Positions 1-12,541 of a stretch of 64,000 bases of DNA are shown piece after piece. The notes below the pieces were generated by a model. That model made no database searches, was not told the DNA's origin, and was given only the letters and a program-made list of their open reading frames with translations. The DNA comes from Clostridia bacterium. GTDB taxonomy: Bacteria > Bacillota > Clostridia > Christensenellales > CAG-138. The DNA lies in NCBI GenBank assembly GCA_017541305.1, contig JAFXZJ010000027.1, forward strand, positions 62,001-126,000, in the 5' to 3' direction. Positions within the stretch are counted from its first letter, which is position 1. The number at the start of each line of letters is the position of its first letter. Both the position numbers and the translations under genes were made by a program.

Positions 1-1836
<1,836 letters not shown>

Positions 1837-1888
1837 ACCGTTAATTTAACATATTTCGGCTCTTTTGTCCACAATAAAATGGTCGTTT

Positions 1889-2248
1889 TCATTGGCCGCC
1901 CCAAAGCCGGCTAAGCAGCGCGGCCGGATCGCCCCCGCCGCGCATGGCGTTCGATAAGCGCATGACCTCGCCTATAAGCTTCACGGGGTCGTTCCCCTGC
2001 CGCCGCGTGGTGCGCCCTGGCCGTTCCTCCTCCCTTTTGGGGAGCGAATCGTAATCTATGCCGAAGTCCTCCGCAAGCCGCTTAAGCTCGTTCGGCGCGG
2101 CAAAGGGGCGCATTGCGGCGATGAATTCCTTAAGCCTTCCCGCGCCCTGCTCCTCGCGAATGTGCCGCGCAAGCATCAAAAGCGGCGGCGTGTCCCCGTT
2201 ATTCTGCGAAGGCCTTTGCGGAAGGCTCCTTGTGGGATAGCGCTGCAT
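1889..2248 (-). CDS. Hypothetical protein, 119 aa
   Basis: Not recognised. A soluble, charged protein with no membrane segment or signal peptide. It has a disordered-looking Pro/Arg/Gln-rich start, a central helical part (HIREEQGAGRLKEFIAAM) and a Gly-rich tail ending RLWGGQ. The ATG at 2248 sits 7 nt after a GGAGG, which supports a real gene. It lies 52 nt upstream of nth on the same strand and is divergent from the 88-residue gene at 2334. Confidence 0.6.
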   Translation of the reverse strand: MQRYPTRSLPQRPSQNNGDTPPLLMLARHIREEQGAGRLKEFIAAMRPFAAPNELKRLAEDFGIDYDSLPKREEERPGRTTRRQGNDPVKLIGEVMRLSNAMRGGGDPAALLSRLWGGQ

Positions 2249-2333
2249 GGACTCACCTCCGCTTAAATCATATTCTCAGCGCGCACTTTTCGTGAATGCG
2301 CGGCATAGATTATAGAAAAAACGGGAGGCAGCC

Positions 2334-2600
2334 ATGAAACGAAGCTTTAAGGAGACCGTGTCGGCCGGTGAGGGCAGGCAGGCTTACAGCGGCAAAGCGC
2401 CGAGCACGGACGAGCTGATCGCAAAATATTCCGGCATGAGCGAGGACGAGCTGATGCGCGAGCTGAAAAGCGCCGCAGGCAGGCAGAAGGCGGAAGGGCG
2501 ATTCGACGAAAACGCGCTGAAAAAAGGCATGGACGCTATAATGCCCATGCTGGATGACGCTCAAAAGCGCAAGCTGCGCGAGATAGTCGGCATGCTTTGA
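2334..2600 (+). CDS. Hypothetical small helical protein, 88 aa
   Basis: Not recognised. Highly charged and predicted all-helical (YSGMSEDELMRELKSAAG, then DDAQKRKLREIVGML). No membrane segment and no cysteine. Good ribosome binding site (GGAGG, 5 nt before ATG). Its 3' end overlaps the convergent THUMP methyltransferase gene by 40 nt. The SEDELMREL / KRKLREIV pattern resembles small helical proteins common in Clostridia, but no function can be assigned. Confidence 0.6.
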   Translation: MKRSFKETVSAGEGRQAYSGKAPSTDELIAKYSGMSEDELMRELKSAAGRQKAEGRFDENALKKGMDAIMPMLDDAQKRKLREIVGML

Positions 2601-3733
2601 TCGCTGCCGATAAAGCCCTCCTCGGCGAAATATCGGTACAGCGTGCACACCATGCCGCCGTTGGAAAGCTTTCGGCGGCGGTCGGCCTTTTTGCCGTAGA
2701 TGCGCTCGAAATCCCTGTGCGAGGTGATTATGTTCTTATCCCAGTGCGGGAGCGAATCGAACACGCCGCGCATGACTTTATAGAGCTTTTCGGCATCGCG
2801 CTTTTCCATAAGGCGCTCGCCGTAGGGGGGATTGCATACGATTATGCCTCCCTCGGCAGGCGGGGTGAGATCGGCGACTGAGCGCACCGCCCAGCGGATA
2901 TTCACTCCCGCTTTTTTGGCGTGCTTTTTGCAGACGTCTATCGCGTGCGGATCGATATCCGAGCCCCATATATCCGGATCGCCGGGCAATACGGAATCCC
3001 TTGCCCGCTCCCTCTCGGCGCCGAAGGGATCTCCGGTGAGGAAGCCCCATTTTTCGGCAGCGAAGCTGCGCCCCATGCCGGGAGCGATATTCTTGGCTAT
3101 CATAGCAGCCTCGATGGGCATCGTGCCCGAGCCGCACATGGGATCGCACAGGGCAACGCCGCCCTTGTACCTTGCAAGCTGCACTATCGCCGCGCCAAGC
3201 GTTTCGGCAATGGGAGCCGCCACGTTCCAGGTCCTGTAGCCGCGCCTTGAAAGCCCCGCGCCGCAGCAGTCGAGCGCCAGCGTGACCTCGTCGCGAAGCA
3301 GGCCGACTTCGATTATTATCTCGTCGCCGTTCTCGGGCAGGGTCTTGACGCGATATGCCGAAAAGAGCTTGTCCACAATGGCTTTTTTGGTGATGCTCTG
3401 GCAGTCTGAAACGGCAAAGAGCTTGCTTTTTGCGGATTTTCCGTTGACGTGGATAAAGTCGTTCCTGCCGATGTGATCCTGCCAGCTTATGCTTTTCACG
3501 CCCTCGTAAAGCTCCTCGAAGGTCTCGGCGTGAAACTCGCCGACTATCATCAGTACGCGCTCGGCGCTGCGCAGCCAAAGGCAGGCGCGCGCCATTTCCT
3601 CAAAGCCGCCCCTGAAAATTATCCTCGCGTCCTGAACGGACTCTATCTCGATCGAAAGCGCGCGCAGCTCGTCCGCCGCTACCGATTCGAGCCCCAGCTT
3701 GCAGGTTGCGATAAATCTCATTTCCTTACTCAT
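2561..3733 (-). CDS. THUMP-domain SAM-dependent RNA methyltransferase (RlmL/YpsC-like)
   Basis: About 390 aa. An N-terminal ferredoxin-like/THUMP region (about 45-150) precedes a class I methyltransferase with SAM motif CDPMCGSGTMPIEAAMIA and catalytic motif NPPYGERL. That motif is typical of the UPF0020 family that makes N2-methylguanosine in 23S rRNA; the target base here is inferred. I chose the ATG at 3733 (MSKEMRF) because GGAGG lies 9 nt upstream; an in-frame ATG at 3754 lacks such a site. It overlaps the TPR gene by 8 nt and is the last gene of a four-gene minus-strand operon. Confidence 0.88.
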   Translation of the reverse strand: MSKEMRFIATCKLGLESVAADELRALSIEIESVQDARIIFRGGFEEMARACLWLRSAERVLMIVGEFHAETFEELYEGVKSISWQDHIGRNDFIHVNGKSAKSKLFAVSDCQSITKKAIVDKLFSAYRVKTLPENGDEIIIEVGLLRDEVTLALDCCGAGLSRRGYRTWNVAAPIAETLGAAIVQLARYKGGVALCDPMCGSGTMPIEAAMIAKNIAPGMGRSFAAEKWGFLTGDPFGAERERARDSVLPGDPDIWGSDIDPHAIDVCKKHAKKAGVNIRWAVRSVADLTPPAEGGIIVCNPPYGERLMEKRDAEKLYKVMRGVFDSLPHWDKNIITSHRDFERIYGKKADRRRKLSNGGMVCTLYRYFAEEGFIGSDQSMPTISRSLRF

Positions 3734-5486
3734 CAGTGCCGTCCTCCGTGTCATTCGGCTTCTTATCGAAAGCGGCGACTATCCTTTCGACCGCGTTTTT
3801 CAGGCGTCTCTCGGTAACGCCGTAGCGCTCCAGCAGATCGTCGCGCGGGGCGACTCCGCAGCGCTCACACGAAAGCAGCTCCACGGCCGCCGAAAGCGCC
3901 TCGGACTGCGCGCGGGTTATGGGCTTAAGCTCGTCCTTGACGCACATTATAAAGCGCTCCGATATCCCGCAGGCAACGCTGAGCAGCTCGGAATCGAGCA
4001 CCTCGCGCGAATTTTCCTGTATCCGCGGGAATATTTCGCGGTAGCCCTTGGGAATGCGCTCGTCCGAAAGGTCTATCACGGTGACGCGCCCCTCGAGCAG
4101 GCGCCCGTTGGATACGGCAAAGTAGGGTTCGGCGGCGCCCAGGGATTTAAGCGCGCCCAAGGCTTCGTTTATGACCGAATCGCGCACCTCGATATCCGCT
4201 ATGACCTCTCTTAAAATGGTCTCCGCCCGCTCGTCGTTCAAAAGGCGCAGTATCGTGAGCATGGCGTGGGTGATATTGAATTCCCGCAGGGTGAACGACC
4301 ACCGCACGAGATCCCTGAAATCGGCGTCGGTGCGCCATTTTTCCCGCAGCTGCTCCAGATCGAGCCGGTCGTTGCCCGAAAGGAGCTTCTTTACCTCCTC
4401 CATCATGTCGGCAAAGGGGAGCTGATAATGAATCATGATGGGCAGCTTCAAAAACTCGCTGTCGGGTTTTTCGTCGGCCTCGGCGCAGGCCGTGCGGTAA
4501 TACCTTGCGATGCGGTCGCCCCGGTCGAGCTTTACGAGCTTGTCATAGACGTCCGCCGCCCGCTTAAACTGCCCCAGCTTTATAAGCCCAACGCCCATGC
4601 GGTGATTCGCCAGCGTGTCATAAGGCATAAGCTGCAGCGCGCGGGAAGCGACCTTGACCGAGGCCTCGTAAGCGCCGGCCTCGAGCAGCGCGCCGTTGAC
4701 CTTTAAAAGCTCCTCGGGCGAATCGGAATCGCATTTTTCAAGCTTCTTTATAAGCATCGAGGCCTCTATCTCGTTGCCGAGCGAGCGCGCGCACATGAGC
4801 TTCATGCTCAAAGCGCCAAGGTTATCGGGTGACTTTTTAAGCAGGCGTTCCAGGTATTCGTTCGCCTCGCGGTATCTGTATTGGCATATGCACGAAAGCG
4901 CCAGGCGATAGATCACGCCCGTATCGTCGGGAAAAGCGGGCTCGAGCTTGCGAAGCTCCTTCTCCGCGCGCTCGAAATCGCCGTTCTCGAAGGCCGTGAA
5001 GGCGTTGTTGGTCTTTTCGGCGTAGTCGGCCTCAAGCGCGTCGGCAAGGGCGGGCTCCGTTTCGAATGAATTGATGTAATCCAGCGCGTCGAGGATCGCG
5101 TCGGTCCTGTCCGACGCCTCGTTCGAGAGCTCGAAAAAGCGTTCGAAGCAGAGCTTTGCGCCCTCGTTCTCGCCCATACCGAGCAGATTGAAGCCCGCAA
5201 TGCAATAGGCCTCGGTGCAGAAATCCGCGTCCAGGTGCATAAAGGGTATTATGAGCTTGTTCGAATCGTTGAAGCGCGATATGTCGGTCAGTATCTCGGC
5301 GGCCGAAAGGCGCACGGCAAAATCGCGGGGGTCCCTCTCAAGAGCCTCCGTATACATCGCAAGCGCGTTCACGGGATCGTTCTGCGAGCGTTTTTTATCA
5401 CCCCTCTTGACGAAAAACGAAGTGTCGCGCTCGAACGAAAGCACCCTGCCGTTATTCTCTTTATCGCCCCTGTGCTTATCGGTCAT
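3726..5486 (-). CDS. Cytoplasmic TPR-repeat protein, 586 aa
   Basis: Long helical protein with repeated tetratricopeptide-like units, for example in DPVNALAMYTEALERDP near the N-terminus and around residues 150-330. A C-terminal part follows without clear repeats and with a conserved-looking Cys pair (LLSCERCGVAP). No signal peptide or membrane span, so probably a cytosolic scaffold. It overlaps hslO upstream by 11 nt and the RNA methyltransferase downstream by 8 nt, so it is co-translated with both. Specific function unknown. Confidence 0.8.
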   Translation of the reverse strand: MTDKHRGDKENNGRVLSFERDTSFFVKRGDKKRSQNDPVNALAMYTEALERDPRDFAVRLSAAEILTDISRFNDSNKLIIPFMHLDADFCTEAYCIAGFNLLGMGENEGAKLCFERFFELSNEASDRTDAILDALDYINSFETEPALADALEADYAEKTNNAFTAFENGDFERAEKELRKLEPAFPDDTGVIYRLALSCICQYRYREANEYLERLLKKSPDNLGALSMKLMCARSLGNEIEASMLIKKLEKCDSDSPEELLKVNGALLEAGAYEASVKVASRALQLMPYDTLANHRMGVGLIKLGQFKRAADVYDKLVKLDRGDRIARYYRTACAEADEKPDSEFLKLPIMIHYQLPFADMMEEVKKLLSGNDRLDLEQLREKWRTDADFRDLVRWSFTLREFNITHAMLTILRLLNDERAETILREVIADIEVRDSVINEALGALKSLGAAEPYFAVSNGRLLEGRVTVIDLSDERIPKGYREIFPRIQENSREVLDSELLSVACGISERFIMCVKDELKPITRAQSEALSAAVELLSCERCGVAPRDDLLERYGVTERRLKNAVERIVAAFDKKPNDTEDGTDE

Positions 5487-6387
5487 CCATGCCCTCTTTT
5501 TTGCACGCTTCCTTCAAAAGCGCTGTCAGCTCATCCTTGCTGAACCGGTATTTTTTGTCGCAGAAGCGGCAGGTAAGCTCCGCCTGCCCGTCCTTTTCGA
5601 TAATGTCCGAAAGCTCCTCGTGTCCCATCGAAATCAGCGCGGCCTCTATCTTTTCGCGCGAGCAGTCGCAGGCGAACTCGGGGTGAAGCTTTTCGGTAAA
5701 CTCGGGGTGAAGCTCGCCTATCAGCTCGATCACGGCGTCCTCAAGCTCCATACCGTCCTCAATTGTCTTGGTAAGCCGGGTTATATCCTGCGCCTTGCTT
5801 TCAAGCGCGTAAATGTCGCGCTCCGGGCAGAAGGGCAGCGGCTGAAGCATCAGCCCCGACGCCGCGCGCACCTCGCCCGTTTGGGGATCCACCCTGACGC
5901 CCAGGTAAACGAGCGAGGGCTGCTGTTCGCTTATCACGAAATAGTTGGCAAAATCGTTGGCGATCTCGCCGTCGGTGATGGCGCATCTGCCCACGTAGGG
6001 CTCCTTAAGCGAAAGGTCGCGTATCACGCGCAGCTCGCCGCTGCTCCCCACGACGCCCGATACGTCGAGCTTGCCGTTGGGCTTTAAAGGAAGCTCGATC
6101 GAGGGCTCGTCGCAGTAGCCCTTGACCCTGCCGCCCTCGTGACCCACCGCCACGAACCTGCCGCCCGCGCCGTCGCCGTCGAATATGACGGTGAGATTAT
6201 CCGAGGCGTTCTTCAGCTGCACGCTCATCATGGCGGTCTGCATAAGAAGGCGCCCCAGCGCGGCGGTGCAGACGTGTGAAAGCCCGTGCGCCTGCCTTGC
6301 GGCCTCGACGAGCTCACGCCCCGATATGGCGGTCATATTGACCGCGCCTTCCATCAATAATCCTCGTATTACTTTATCCTTTTCCAC
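5476..6387 (-). CDS. hslO: Redox-regulated chaperone Hsp33
   Basis: 303 aa. Holdase chaperone activated by oxidation. The C-terminal redox switch shows the four zinc cysteines as C-D-C (FACDCSREK) and C-x2-C (TCRFCDKKY). The N-terminal body begins VEKDKVIRGLLMEGAVNMTA and contains GVVGSSGELRVIRDL. The open frame extends far upstream, but the homologous protein begins at the GTG at 6387, 8 nt after AGGTGG and just past the stop of the upstream methyltransferase. Second gene of the operon. Confidence 0.95.
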   Translation of the reverse strand: MEKDKVIRGLLMEGAVNMTAISGRELVEAARQAHGLSHVCTAALGRLLMQTAMMSVQLKNASDNLTVIFDGDGAGGRFVAVGHEGGRVKGYCDEPSIELPLKPNGKLDVSGVVGSSGELRVIRDLSLKEPYVGRCAITDGEIANDFANYFVISEQQPSLVYLGVRVDPQTGEVRAASGLMLQPLPFCPERDIYALESKAQDITRLTKTIEDGMELEDAVIELIGELHPEFTEKLHPEFACDCSREKIEAALISMGHEELSDIIEKDGQAELTCRFCDKKYRFSKDELTALLKEACKKEGMDDR

Positions 6388-6397
6388 GGTATCCACC

Positions 6398-7135
6398 TCA
6401 TTCCTTTTTGATCGCGGCAAACTGGATCCGCTCGCTTTCGGGCTTGACGGGCTCCCTTGTGAAGCAATCGTAAGCCTTATATTCAAAGCCCGTTTCATTG
6501 AGCCACGAGCCCAGCTCGCGCAAAGAATGGGCCCTTTGTATATGCGTCTCGTCGAAGCGCTCGTACAGCCCGTCCCGTTTTTTGAAGAACGAAAGCTCCA
6601 TGCGTATGAGCTTTGTTTGGGGATCGTACTCGTTCGTCCAGATGAACGGCGCTTCCTCGCCATTATCCGAAAAATTGCCGTTGCCAAGCACTTTTTCAAG
6701 CTTATACCTGCTTGAAACGTCAAACAGCAGCAGCCCTGCGGGCTTAAGGTTCGCGTGTGCCGCGGCGAAGAATTTCTTCACGTCCTCGCGGCTTAACAGA
6801 TAATTCACCCCATCACAGCAGGATATCACGCAATCGGCCTTTTTATGCAGCGAAAGGCTTCGCATATCCATGCGGACGAAGCGCAGGCGCTGCGGCGCAA
6901 CGCCCATGCCGCGCTGTTTTTCCGAAGCGCGCATCAGCATATCCTCGGAGATATCCGAAGCGGTCACGGTGAAGCCCTTTTTTGCAAGGCGCAGGCTTAT
7001 CTCGCCCGTGCCGCAGGCGCACTCCGCCGCAAAAGCGCCGGGAGGCATGAAGCCCGAAACGTAATCCGCCCACGCGCCGTAATCCACGCCGCGCATGAGC
7101 AGGTCGTATAAGGATGCGAATTTTCCGTACTGCAT
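6398..7135 (-). CDS. Class I SAM-dependent methyltransferase
   Basis: 245 aa. Begins MQYGKFASLYDLLMRGVDYG, the usual start of small-molecule methyltransferases of this group. SAM motif I is ECACGTGEISL and the acidic motif is VTASDISEDML; CDGVNYLL follows as post-motif II. The ATG at 7135 was chosen over an upstream in-frame ATG because of homology and an upstream GGAG. First gene of the operon, 10 nt before hslO. In many Firmicutes an equivalent methyltransferase lies beside unrelated housekeeping genes, so the substrate cannot be inferred. Confidence 0.85.
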   Translation of the reverse strand: MQYGKFASLYDLLMRGVDYGAWADYVSGFMPPGAFAAECACGTGEISLRLAKKGFTVTASDISEDMLMRASEKQRGMGVAPQRLRFVRMDMRSLSLHKKADCVISCCDGVNYLLSREDVKKFFAAAHANLKPAGLLLFDVSSRYKLEKVLGNGNFSDNGEEAPFIWTNEYDPQTKLIRMELSFFKKRDGLYERFDETHIQRAHSLRELGSWLNETGFEYKAYDCFTREPVKPESERIQFAAIKKE

Positions 7136-7207
7136 ACTGTAAGCTCCGAACGGGTATTGACCGAAAGGGGACTTTTCCCCGCCGGCCGGTATTTTTCGGG
7201 TCATTGC

Positions 7208-7243
7208 AAAAGTGCTGAGACCGCTAACCGCTCTCAGCACTTT
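7208..7243 (-). terminator. Rho-independent terminator of the D,D-carboxypeptidase gene
   Basis: Perfect 12-bp inverted repeat (AAAGTGCTGAGA / TCTCAGCACTTT) with an 11-nt loop. On the minus strand it is followed by a short T run, immediately after the stop at 7250. Confidence 0.85.
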
Positions 7244-7249
7244 GATCCT

Positions 7250-9118
7250 TTACATGCGGTAGATCTTATACTTGCCGCGCCTTTTGGGATTGCGCCTTCT
7301 GCGCTTGCCGGTGACGAGCAGGTGTATGACTATCGCGAGCGAGATCACGAGCACCGCGATCAGTATCCAGAAAAGCAGGCCGTCGCCGCCGCTGCGGTGC
7401 AGATAGAGCCCGCCCGAAGTCAGCTGCCAGCCGGTGCCGTTTTGATTGAAGGTCCACACCGCGTCCTCGGGCACCTCGCCGGTTATGTTGCCGGCGGAGT
7501 CGGTCTCAAGCGGATATGCCTTTAAGCTCCTGCCTTTTTTGACGGCCTCGAGCGCCATCCCGCGGGATACGACCACGTAGCTTGCGCCGTTTTCGATCTG
7601 ATCGGTGCCGAAGTAGGAATGAGTTCCGTCGCCGTTGTCGGTTACCTTATAAAGCATTACGGTGCTGTCGGCCGCGGGCACGCGCGCGGAGCGGAATACC
7701 TCTCCGTCATAGAACAAATAGTGCGAAGTCAGCCCGTCCTGCATGGTGTAAAGGGCGTTCTGATAATAGATCCACACGGTGTATTCGGGATTGCCGCCGT
7801 TCTTGCTGACGGTAAGGTTGCACACGTCCCTTCTGCCCGTGCTGCTGTCGTCGACTATGTTCGAGGGATTCTGCGAAACGACGGCGAACGTCTCGGGCCT
7901 CATGCCCGAAACCGCCATGAGCTCGCCCTCGCAAAGGAGCTGCTCTTCGCCGCCGTCGGGCTTGTAATACAGCGCGGCCTTTCCAAGGATATCGCCCACC
8001 TCAACGGGCGTCCTGACGGCCTCTTCGTCAATCTCGGGCTCGTGCCAGTAGAAGTTCTGCGCAGTGAGCTTGTCAAGCTCCTCCTTCAGCCCCCGAAGCT
8101 CGGCGGACGAGATATCGACCTCCGCCGTGACCTTGCCGCCGTTGGGATCGTCCTTGGGATAGCCCGTGGTCTGTATGTTGAAGGCGTTGGTAACGCCGAA
8201 ATCACGCTTTAATTCCTCGCTGTCGTACCTGACGTAATGCTCGAAGCCGTATTCGAAAAGCTTCCTGGCATTGTGGAACCTGTTATAGGGGCTTGTGGCA
8301 TAGTTGTTGGGATCGCCCATCGAAACGGCGATCAGGGTCACGCCGTCCTTCTCGGCGGCCTCGACCACGCAATAACCGGCAACGTTCGTTTCGCCCGTTT
8401 TGCCGCCCAGCGCGTATTGATAGATATTGTCCTCGGTATCCACGTCGGGCTTGGTGTAGATCATCTTGTTAGAGGACTGGATGGTCTTGGTCATCTTGCC
8501 CTTGGCTTCCACAACGGTGTATTCCTTGGCCTTGATTATCTCAAGGAAGGTCTGGTTTTTGAGCGCGTGCTTCATAAGAAGCGCCATGTCGTAAGCGGTG
8601 GTGTAATGCTCCTCGTCGTGCAGGCCGTGCGGGTTGGTGAAATGCGTGCCCGTCATGCCGATCTCCTGCGCCTTTTGATTCATCATGCCCACAAAGTTTT
8701 CGATCGAGCCCGCCGTGGCGACCGCAAGGCACGCGCCGCAGTCATTGCCCGAGCAGAGCATGAGCCCATAGAGCATATCCTCGATGGTGACGGTGTAGCC
8801 GTACTTGAGCCCCAGAAGGCTCGACTGCCTGCCGAAGCCGTTCTGCGATTCCCACCCGCAGGTGTATTGATTCTTCACGTCCACGCCCGTGTCCAGCGCA
8901 ACGATGCAGGTCATTATCTTGGTCGTGCTCGCGGGATAGACCCTGTCATAGCCGTTTTTCTCATAAAGAACGGCGCCCGTGTCGGCTTCCATCAGAAGAA
9001 GCTCCGGGGTTTTGATCGAGTCCAGCTCCTCCTTCGACGGAGCCGCCAGCGCGCCCGAGGGCGAAAGCAGGGCGCAAAGCATGACCGCACAAAGCATTAT
9101 ATAGATAAATCTTCTCAC
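7250..9118 (-). CDS. D-alanyl-D-alanine carboxypeptidase (peptidase S11, penicillin-binding protein)
   Basis: 622 aa, long for the family because of a C-terminal extension. Trims the stem peptide of peptidoglycan at the outer membrane face. Signal peptide VRRFIYIMLCAVMLCALL up to ALA-APSKEE; active-site motifs are STTK (in YPASTTKIMTC), SGN (CSGNDCG) and KTG (GGKTGETN). A C-terminal extension ends in one membrane helix (WILIAVLVISLAIVIHLL) and a basic tail, so it is anchored at both ends or after signal cleavage. The start is the GTG at 9118, 7 nt after GGGGG; the GTG at 9151 is too close to the predicted transcription start. Confidence 0.93.
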   Translation of the reverse strand: MRRFIYIMLCAVMLCALLSPSGALAAPSKEELDSIKTPELLLMEADTGAVLYEKNGYDRVYPASTTKIMTCIVALDTGVDVKNQYTCGWESQNGFGRQSSLLGLKYGYTVTIEDMLYGLMLCSGNDCGACLAVATAGSIENFVGMMNQKAQEIGMTGTHFTNPHGLHDEEHYTTAYDMALLMKHALKNQTFLEIIKAKEYTVVEAKGKMTKTIQSSNKMIYTKPDVDTEDNIYQYALGGKTGETNVAGYCVVEAAEKDGVTLIAVSMGDPNNYATSPYNRFHNARKLFEYGFEHYVRYDSEELKRDFGVTNAFNIQTTGYPKDDPNGGKVTAEVDISSAELRGLKEELDKLTAQNFYWHEPEIDEEAVRTPVEVGDILGKAALYYKPDGGEEQLLCEGELMAVSGMRPETFAVVSQNPSNIVDDSSTGRRDVCNLTVSKNGGNPEYTVWIYYQNALYTMQDGLTSHYLFYDGEVFRSARVPAADSTVMLYKVTDNGDGTHSYFGTDQIENGASYVVVSRGMALEAVKKGRSLKAYPLETDSAGNITGEVPEDAVWTFNQNGTGWQLTSGGLYLHRSGGDGLLFWILIAVLVISLAIVIHLLVTGKRRRRNPKRRGKYKIYRM

Positions 9119-9171
9119 AAAAAGACCCCCATAGTACGCATAATATGCCACAGTAACAATAGGCTTTGACT

Positions 9172-9200
9172 ATTTTACCACATTTTTCGTCCCTTGTACA
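9172..9200 (-). promoter_or_regulatory. Sigma-A-type promoter for the carboxypeptidase gene
   Basis: On the minus strand: -35 TGTACA, 17-nt spacer, -10 TAAAAT. Position fits the GTG start at 9118. Confidence 0.5.
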
Positions 9201-9335
9201 GCCCAAATTTCGACATTGGGGATTATTGGCGTTTATCCCGGTGATACACGGAACTTATCCGTCTGCAACTTGCTATTCCATTTCAGCCGTTTATCTGTTA
9301 TAATATGAGTAACAATCCAAAAGGAGACCACACTT

Positions 9336-10636
<1,301 letters not shown>

Positions 10637-10718
10637 TCCCGCCGGGAAAGCTCTTGAGGGTATCGCTTCCCCAAGCTTAACAGTTAAAAAACAACATATT
10701 TACATACAGGAGGCAATT

Positions 10719-11375
10719 ATGAACATCGAAAAATACATCGACCACACCTTATTGAAGCCCGAAGCCAAGCTTTGCGACATCAAGCGTATCTGCGACGAGG
10801 CCAAGGCGCACGGCTTCATGAGCGTATGCGTCAATTCCTGCCACTGCGCGTTCGTCGCCAAGGAGCTTGAGGGCTCCGGAGTCAGGACCTGCTGCGTGGT
10901 GGGCTTCCCTCTGGGCGCAATGGCTACCGAGGCAAAGGCCTTTGAGGCGCTCGTCTGCGTTGGCAAGGGCGCCGACGAGGTGGATATGGTGATCAATATC
11001 GGCGCCGCCAAGGACGGCAACTGGGAGCTTGTAGAGGCGGATATCCGCGCGGTCGTGAACGCGGCGCACGAGGGGCATCCCGGCAAGAGGGCGCTGGTAA
11101 AGGTCATAATCGAGACCTGCCTGCTCACCGATGATGAAAAGGTGAAGGCCTGCGAGGCCTCCATGCGCGCGGGCGCCGATTACGTCAAGACCTCCACCGG
11201 CTTCTCCACCGGCGGCGCTACCCCCGAGGACGTTGCGCTGATGCGCCGCGTCGTGGGCGACAAGCTGGGCGTCAAGGCGTCCGGCGGCGTGCGCACCCCC
11301 GAGGACGCGGACAGGATGATCGCCGCGGGCGCATCCCGTCTGGGCACCTCCAACGGCGTGAAGCTGCTCGGCTGA
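10719..11375 (+). CDS. deoC: Deoxyribose-phosphate aldolase
   Basis: 218 aa. Cleaves 2-deoxyribose-5-phosphate to glyceraldehyde-3-phosphate and acetaldehyde. The Schiff-base lysine is K157 in [19 protein letters not shown]; the second catalytic lysine lies in [14 protein letters not shown]. The start ATG at 10719 follows AGGAGG by 6 nt; the frame is open further upstream but no homology extends there. It stands alone here, without deoA, deoD or deoB, between mnmA (82 nt upstream) and a lipoprotein gene. Confidence 0.96.
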   Translation: MNIEKYIDHTLLKPEAKLCDIKRICDEAKAHGFMSVCVNSCHCAFVAKELEGSGVRTCCVVGFPLGAMATEAKAFEALVCVGKGADEVDMVINIGAAKDGNWELVEADIRAVVNAAHEGHPGKRALVKVIIETCLLTDDEKVKACEASMRAGADYVKTSTGFSTGGATPEDVALMRRVVGDKLGVKASGGVRTPEDADRMIAAGASRLGTSNGVKLLG

Positions 11376-11394
11376 TAAAAGGAGGAAACCGAAT

Positions 11395-12345
11395 ATGAAG
11401 CGTATTTATGCTTTGTTTATTGCCGTTTGCCTTGTTTTGGCTCTGACGGCCTGTACGGCTGCGCCCGGTTCCTTCCCCTGGGGGCTTTATACCGAAGCTC
11501 CCGCTGCGACCGAAGCAGGCGAAGCGCCCGAAGCCACCTCCGCGCCCGAGCTCACCGACGAGCCCGCGGGATACGTGGGGAACCGGGATTTCTGCATGGA
11601 GATAGCGAATAACTCCTCCATGCCCCTTGATATCGATTTCGACAGCCTTGCCGACACGATCGCGGTCAAGGCCGATACCGAAGCCTCCGGCGATATCGCG
11701 CTAAAGGTCAGCATCACGCGGGGCGCTGATCCCGAAAAGCCCTGCGAGTACGAGGTCTCTTACTGCTATGACTGGCAGGTGTTCGTGTGCGACTGCGATC
11801 CGACCGATTCCCGCATGGAGGTGATCGTATGCTTCGTTCAGGACAGCGAGGATTACACCTCCGCCGCGCTCAGGGTGAACGCCGAAGGCTCGGGCTTTGA
11901 CCTGTTTGAGGACGGCTATGCCGTCATGATAAACGAGGAGCATCCCTTCACCTCGGAAAAGGGCTTCTATGCGGAGTGTGAATGCGACGTGCTCGGCACG
12001 CGCTTCCTCGGCGCTCAGGTCACTGTGGACGGCAGCGGCTTTACTCCCGAGACCGAATTCGACTTTGCGCCATCGAACGAATGGTATGGCGATATGACGC
12101 TTATTGCCGACCTGCCCGTGCGCTCCTGCGATGAGAACGGCACTCCCGGCGATGCCGTCACCGTGCCCGCGGGCGAAACGATAATCCCCCGCACCACCGA
12201 CTGCGAGACCTACGTCATCATGGAGCTTGCCGACGGCAGCCTTGTGAGGGCCGATATCGAGGTCCGCACGGGCGAGGATGCCTGGGGCGTGTTCATCGGC
12301 GGCGTAAAACAGGACGAATACTTCGATATCAAATACGCCGACTGA
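11395..12345 (+). CDS. Predicted lipoprotein, paralog A
   Basis: 316 aa. Signal peptide with lipobox LTAC (cysteine at about 20), then an acidic Ala/Glu/Pro/Thr linker, then a globular extracytoplasmic domain. The domain contains DIDFDSLADTI and the blocks SNEWYGDMTL and QDEYFDIKYAD, all shared with the next gene. FDSLADTI looks like a degenerate FG-GAP/Ca-binding loop (DxDxDGxxD), which the second paralog keeps better. Function unknown. Its good ribosome binding site lies 19 nt after deoC. Confidence 0.8.
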   Translation: MKRIYALFIAVCLVLALTACTAAPGSFPWGLYTEAPAATEAGEAPEATSAPELTDEPAGYVGNRDFCMEIANNSSMPLDIDFDSLADTIAVKADTEASGDIALKVSITRGADPEKPCEYEVSYCYDWQVFVCDCDPTDSRMEVIVCFVQDSEDYTSAALRVNAEGSGFDLFEDGYAVMINEEHPFTSEKGFYAECECDVLGTRFLGAQVTVDGSGFTPETEFDFAPSNEWYGDMTLIADLPVRSCDENGTPGDAVTVPAGETIIPRTTDCETYVIMELADGSLVRADIEVRTGEDAWGVFIGGVKQDEYFDIKYAD

Positions 12346-12362
12346 CAGAAAAGTTAATGAAC

Positions 12363-12392
12363 ACGGTCGGGAAACTCTCCCGGCCGTTTTTT
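12363..12392 (+). terminator. Rho-independent terminator after lipoprotein A
   Basis: ACGGTCGGGA / TCCCGGCCGT stem (one G:U pair), 5-nt loop, then six T. It ends the deoC-lipoprotein transcript. Confidence 0.85.
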
Positions 12393-12541
12393 GTGCCCGG
12401 AAATATATTTCATAAATTTGCCACATTTTACGCATTTTGGGGGAACCATTTCTCTCCAAATGCGTTATAATACATGACTGCGGCCGACAAGAATAATTTT
12501 GGCCGGGAAAGGACGCCCTTATAAGGGCTGTAAAATCATTT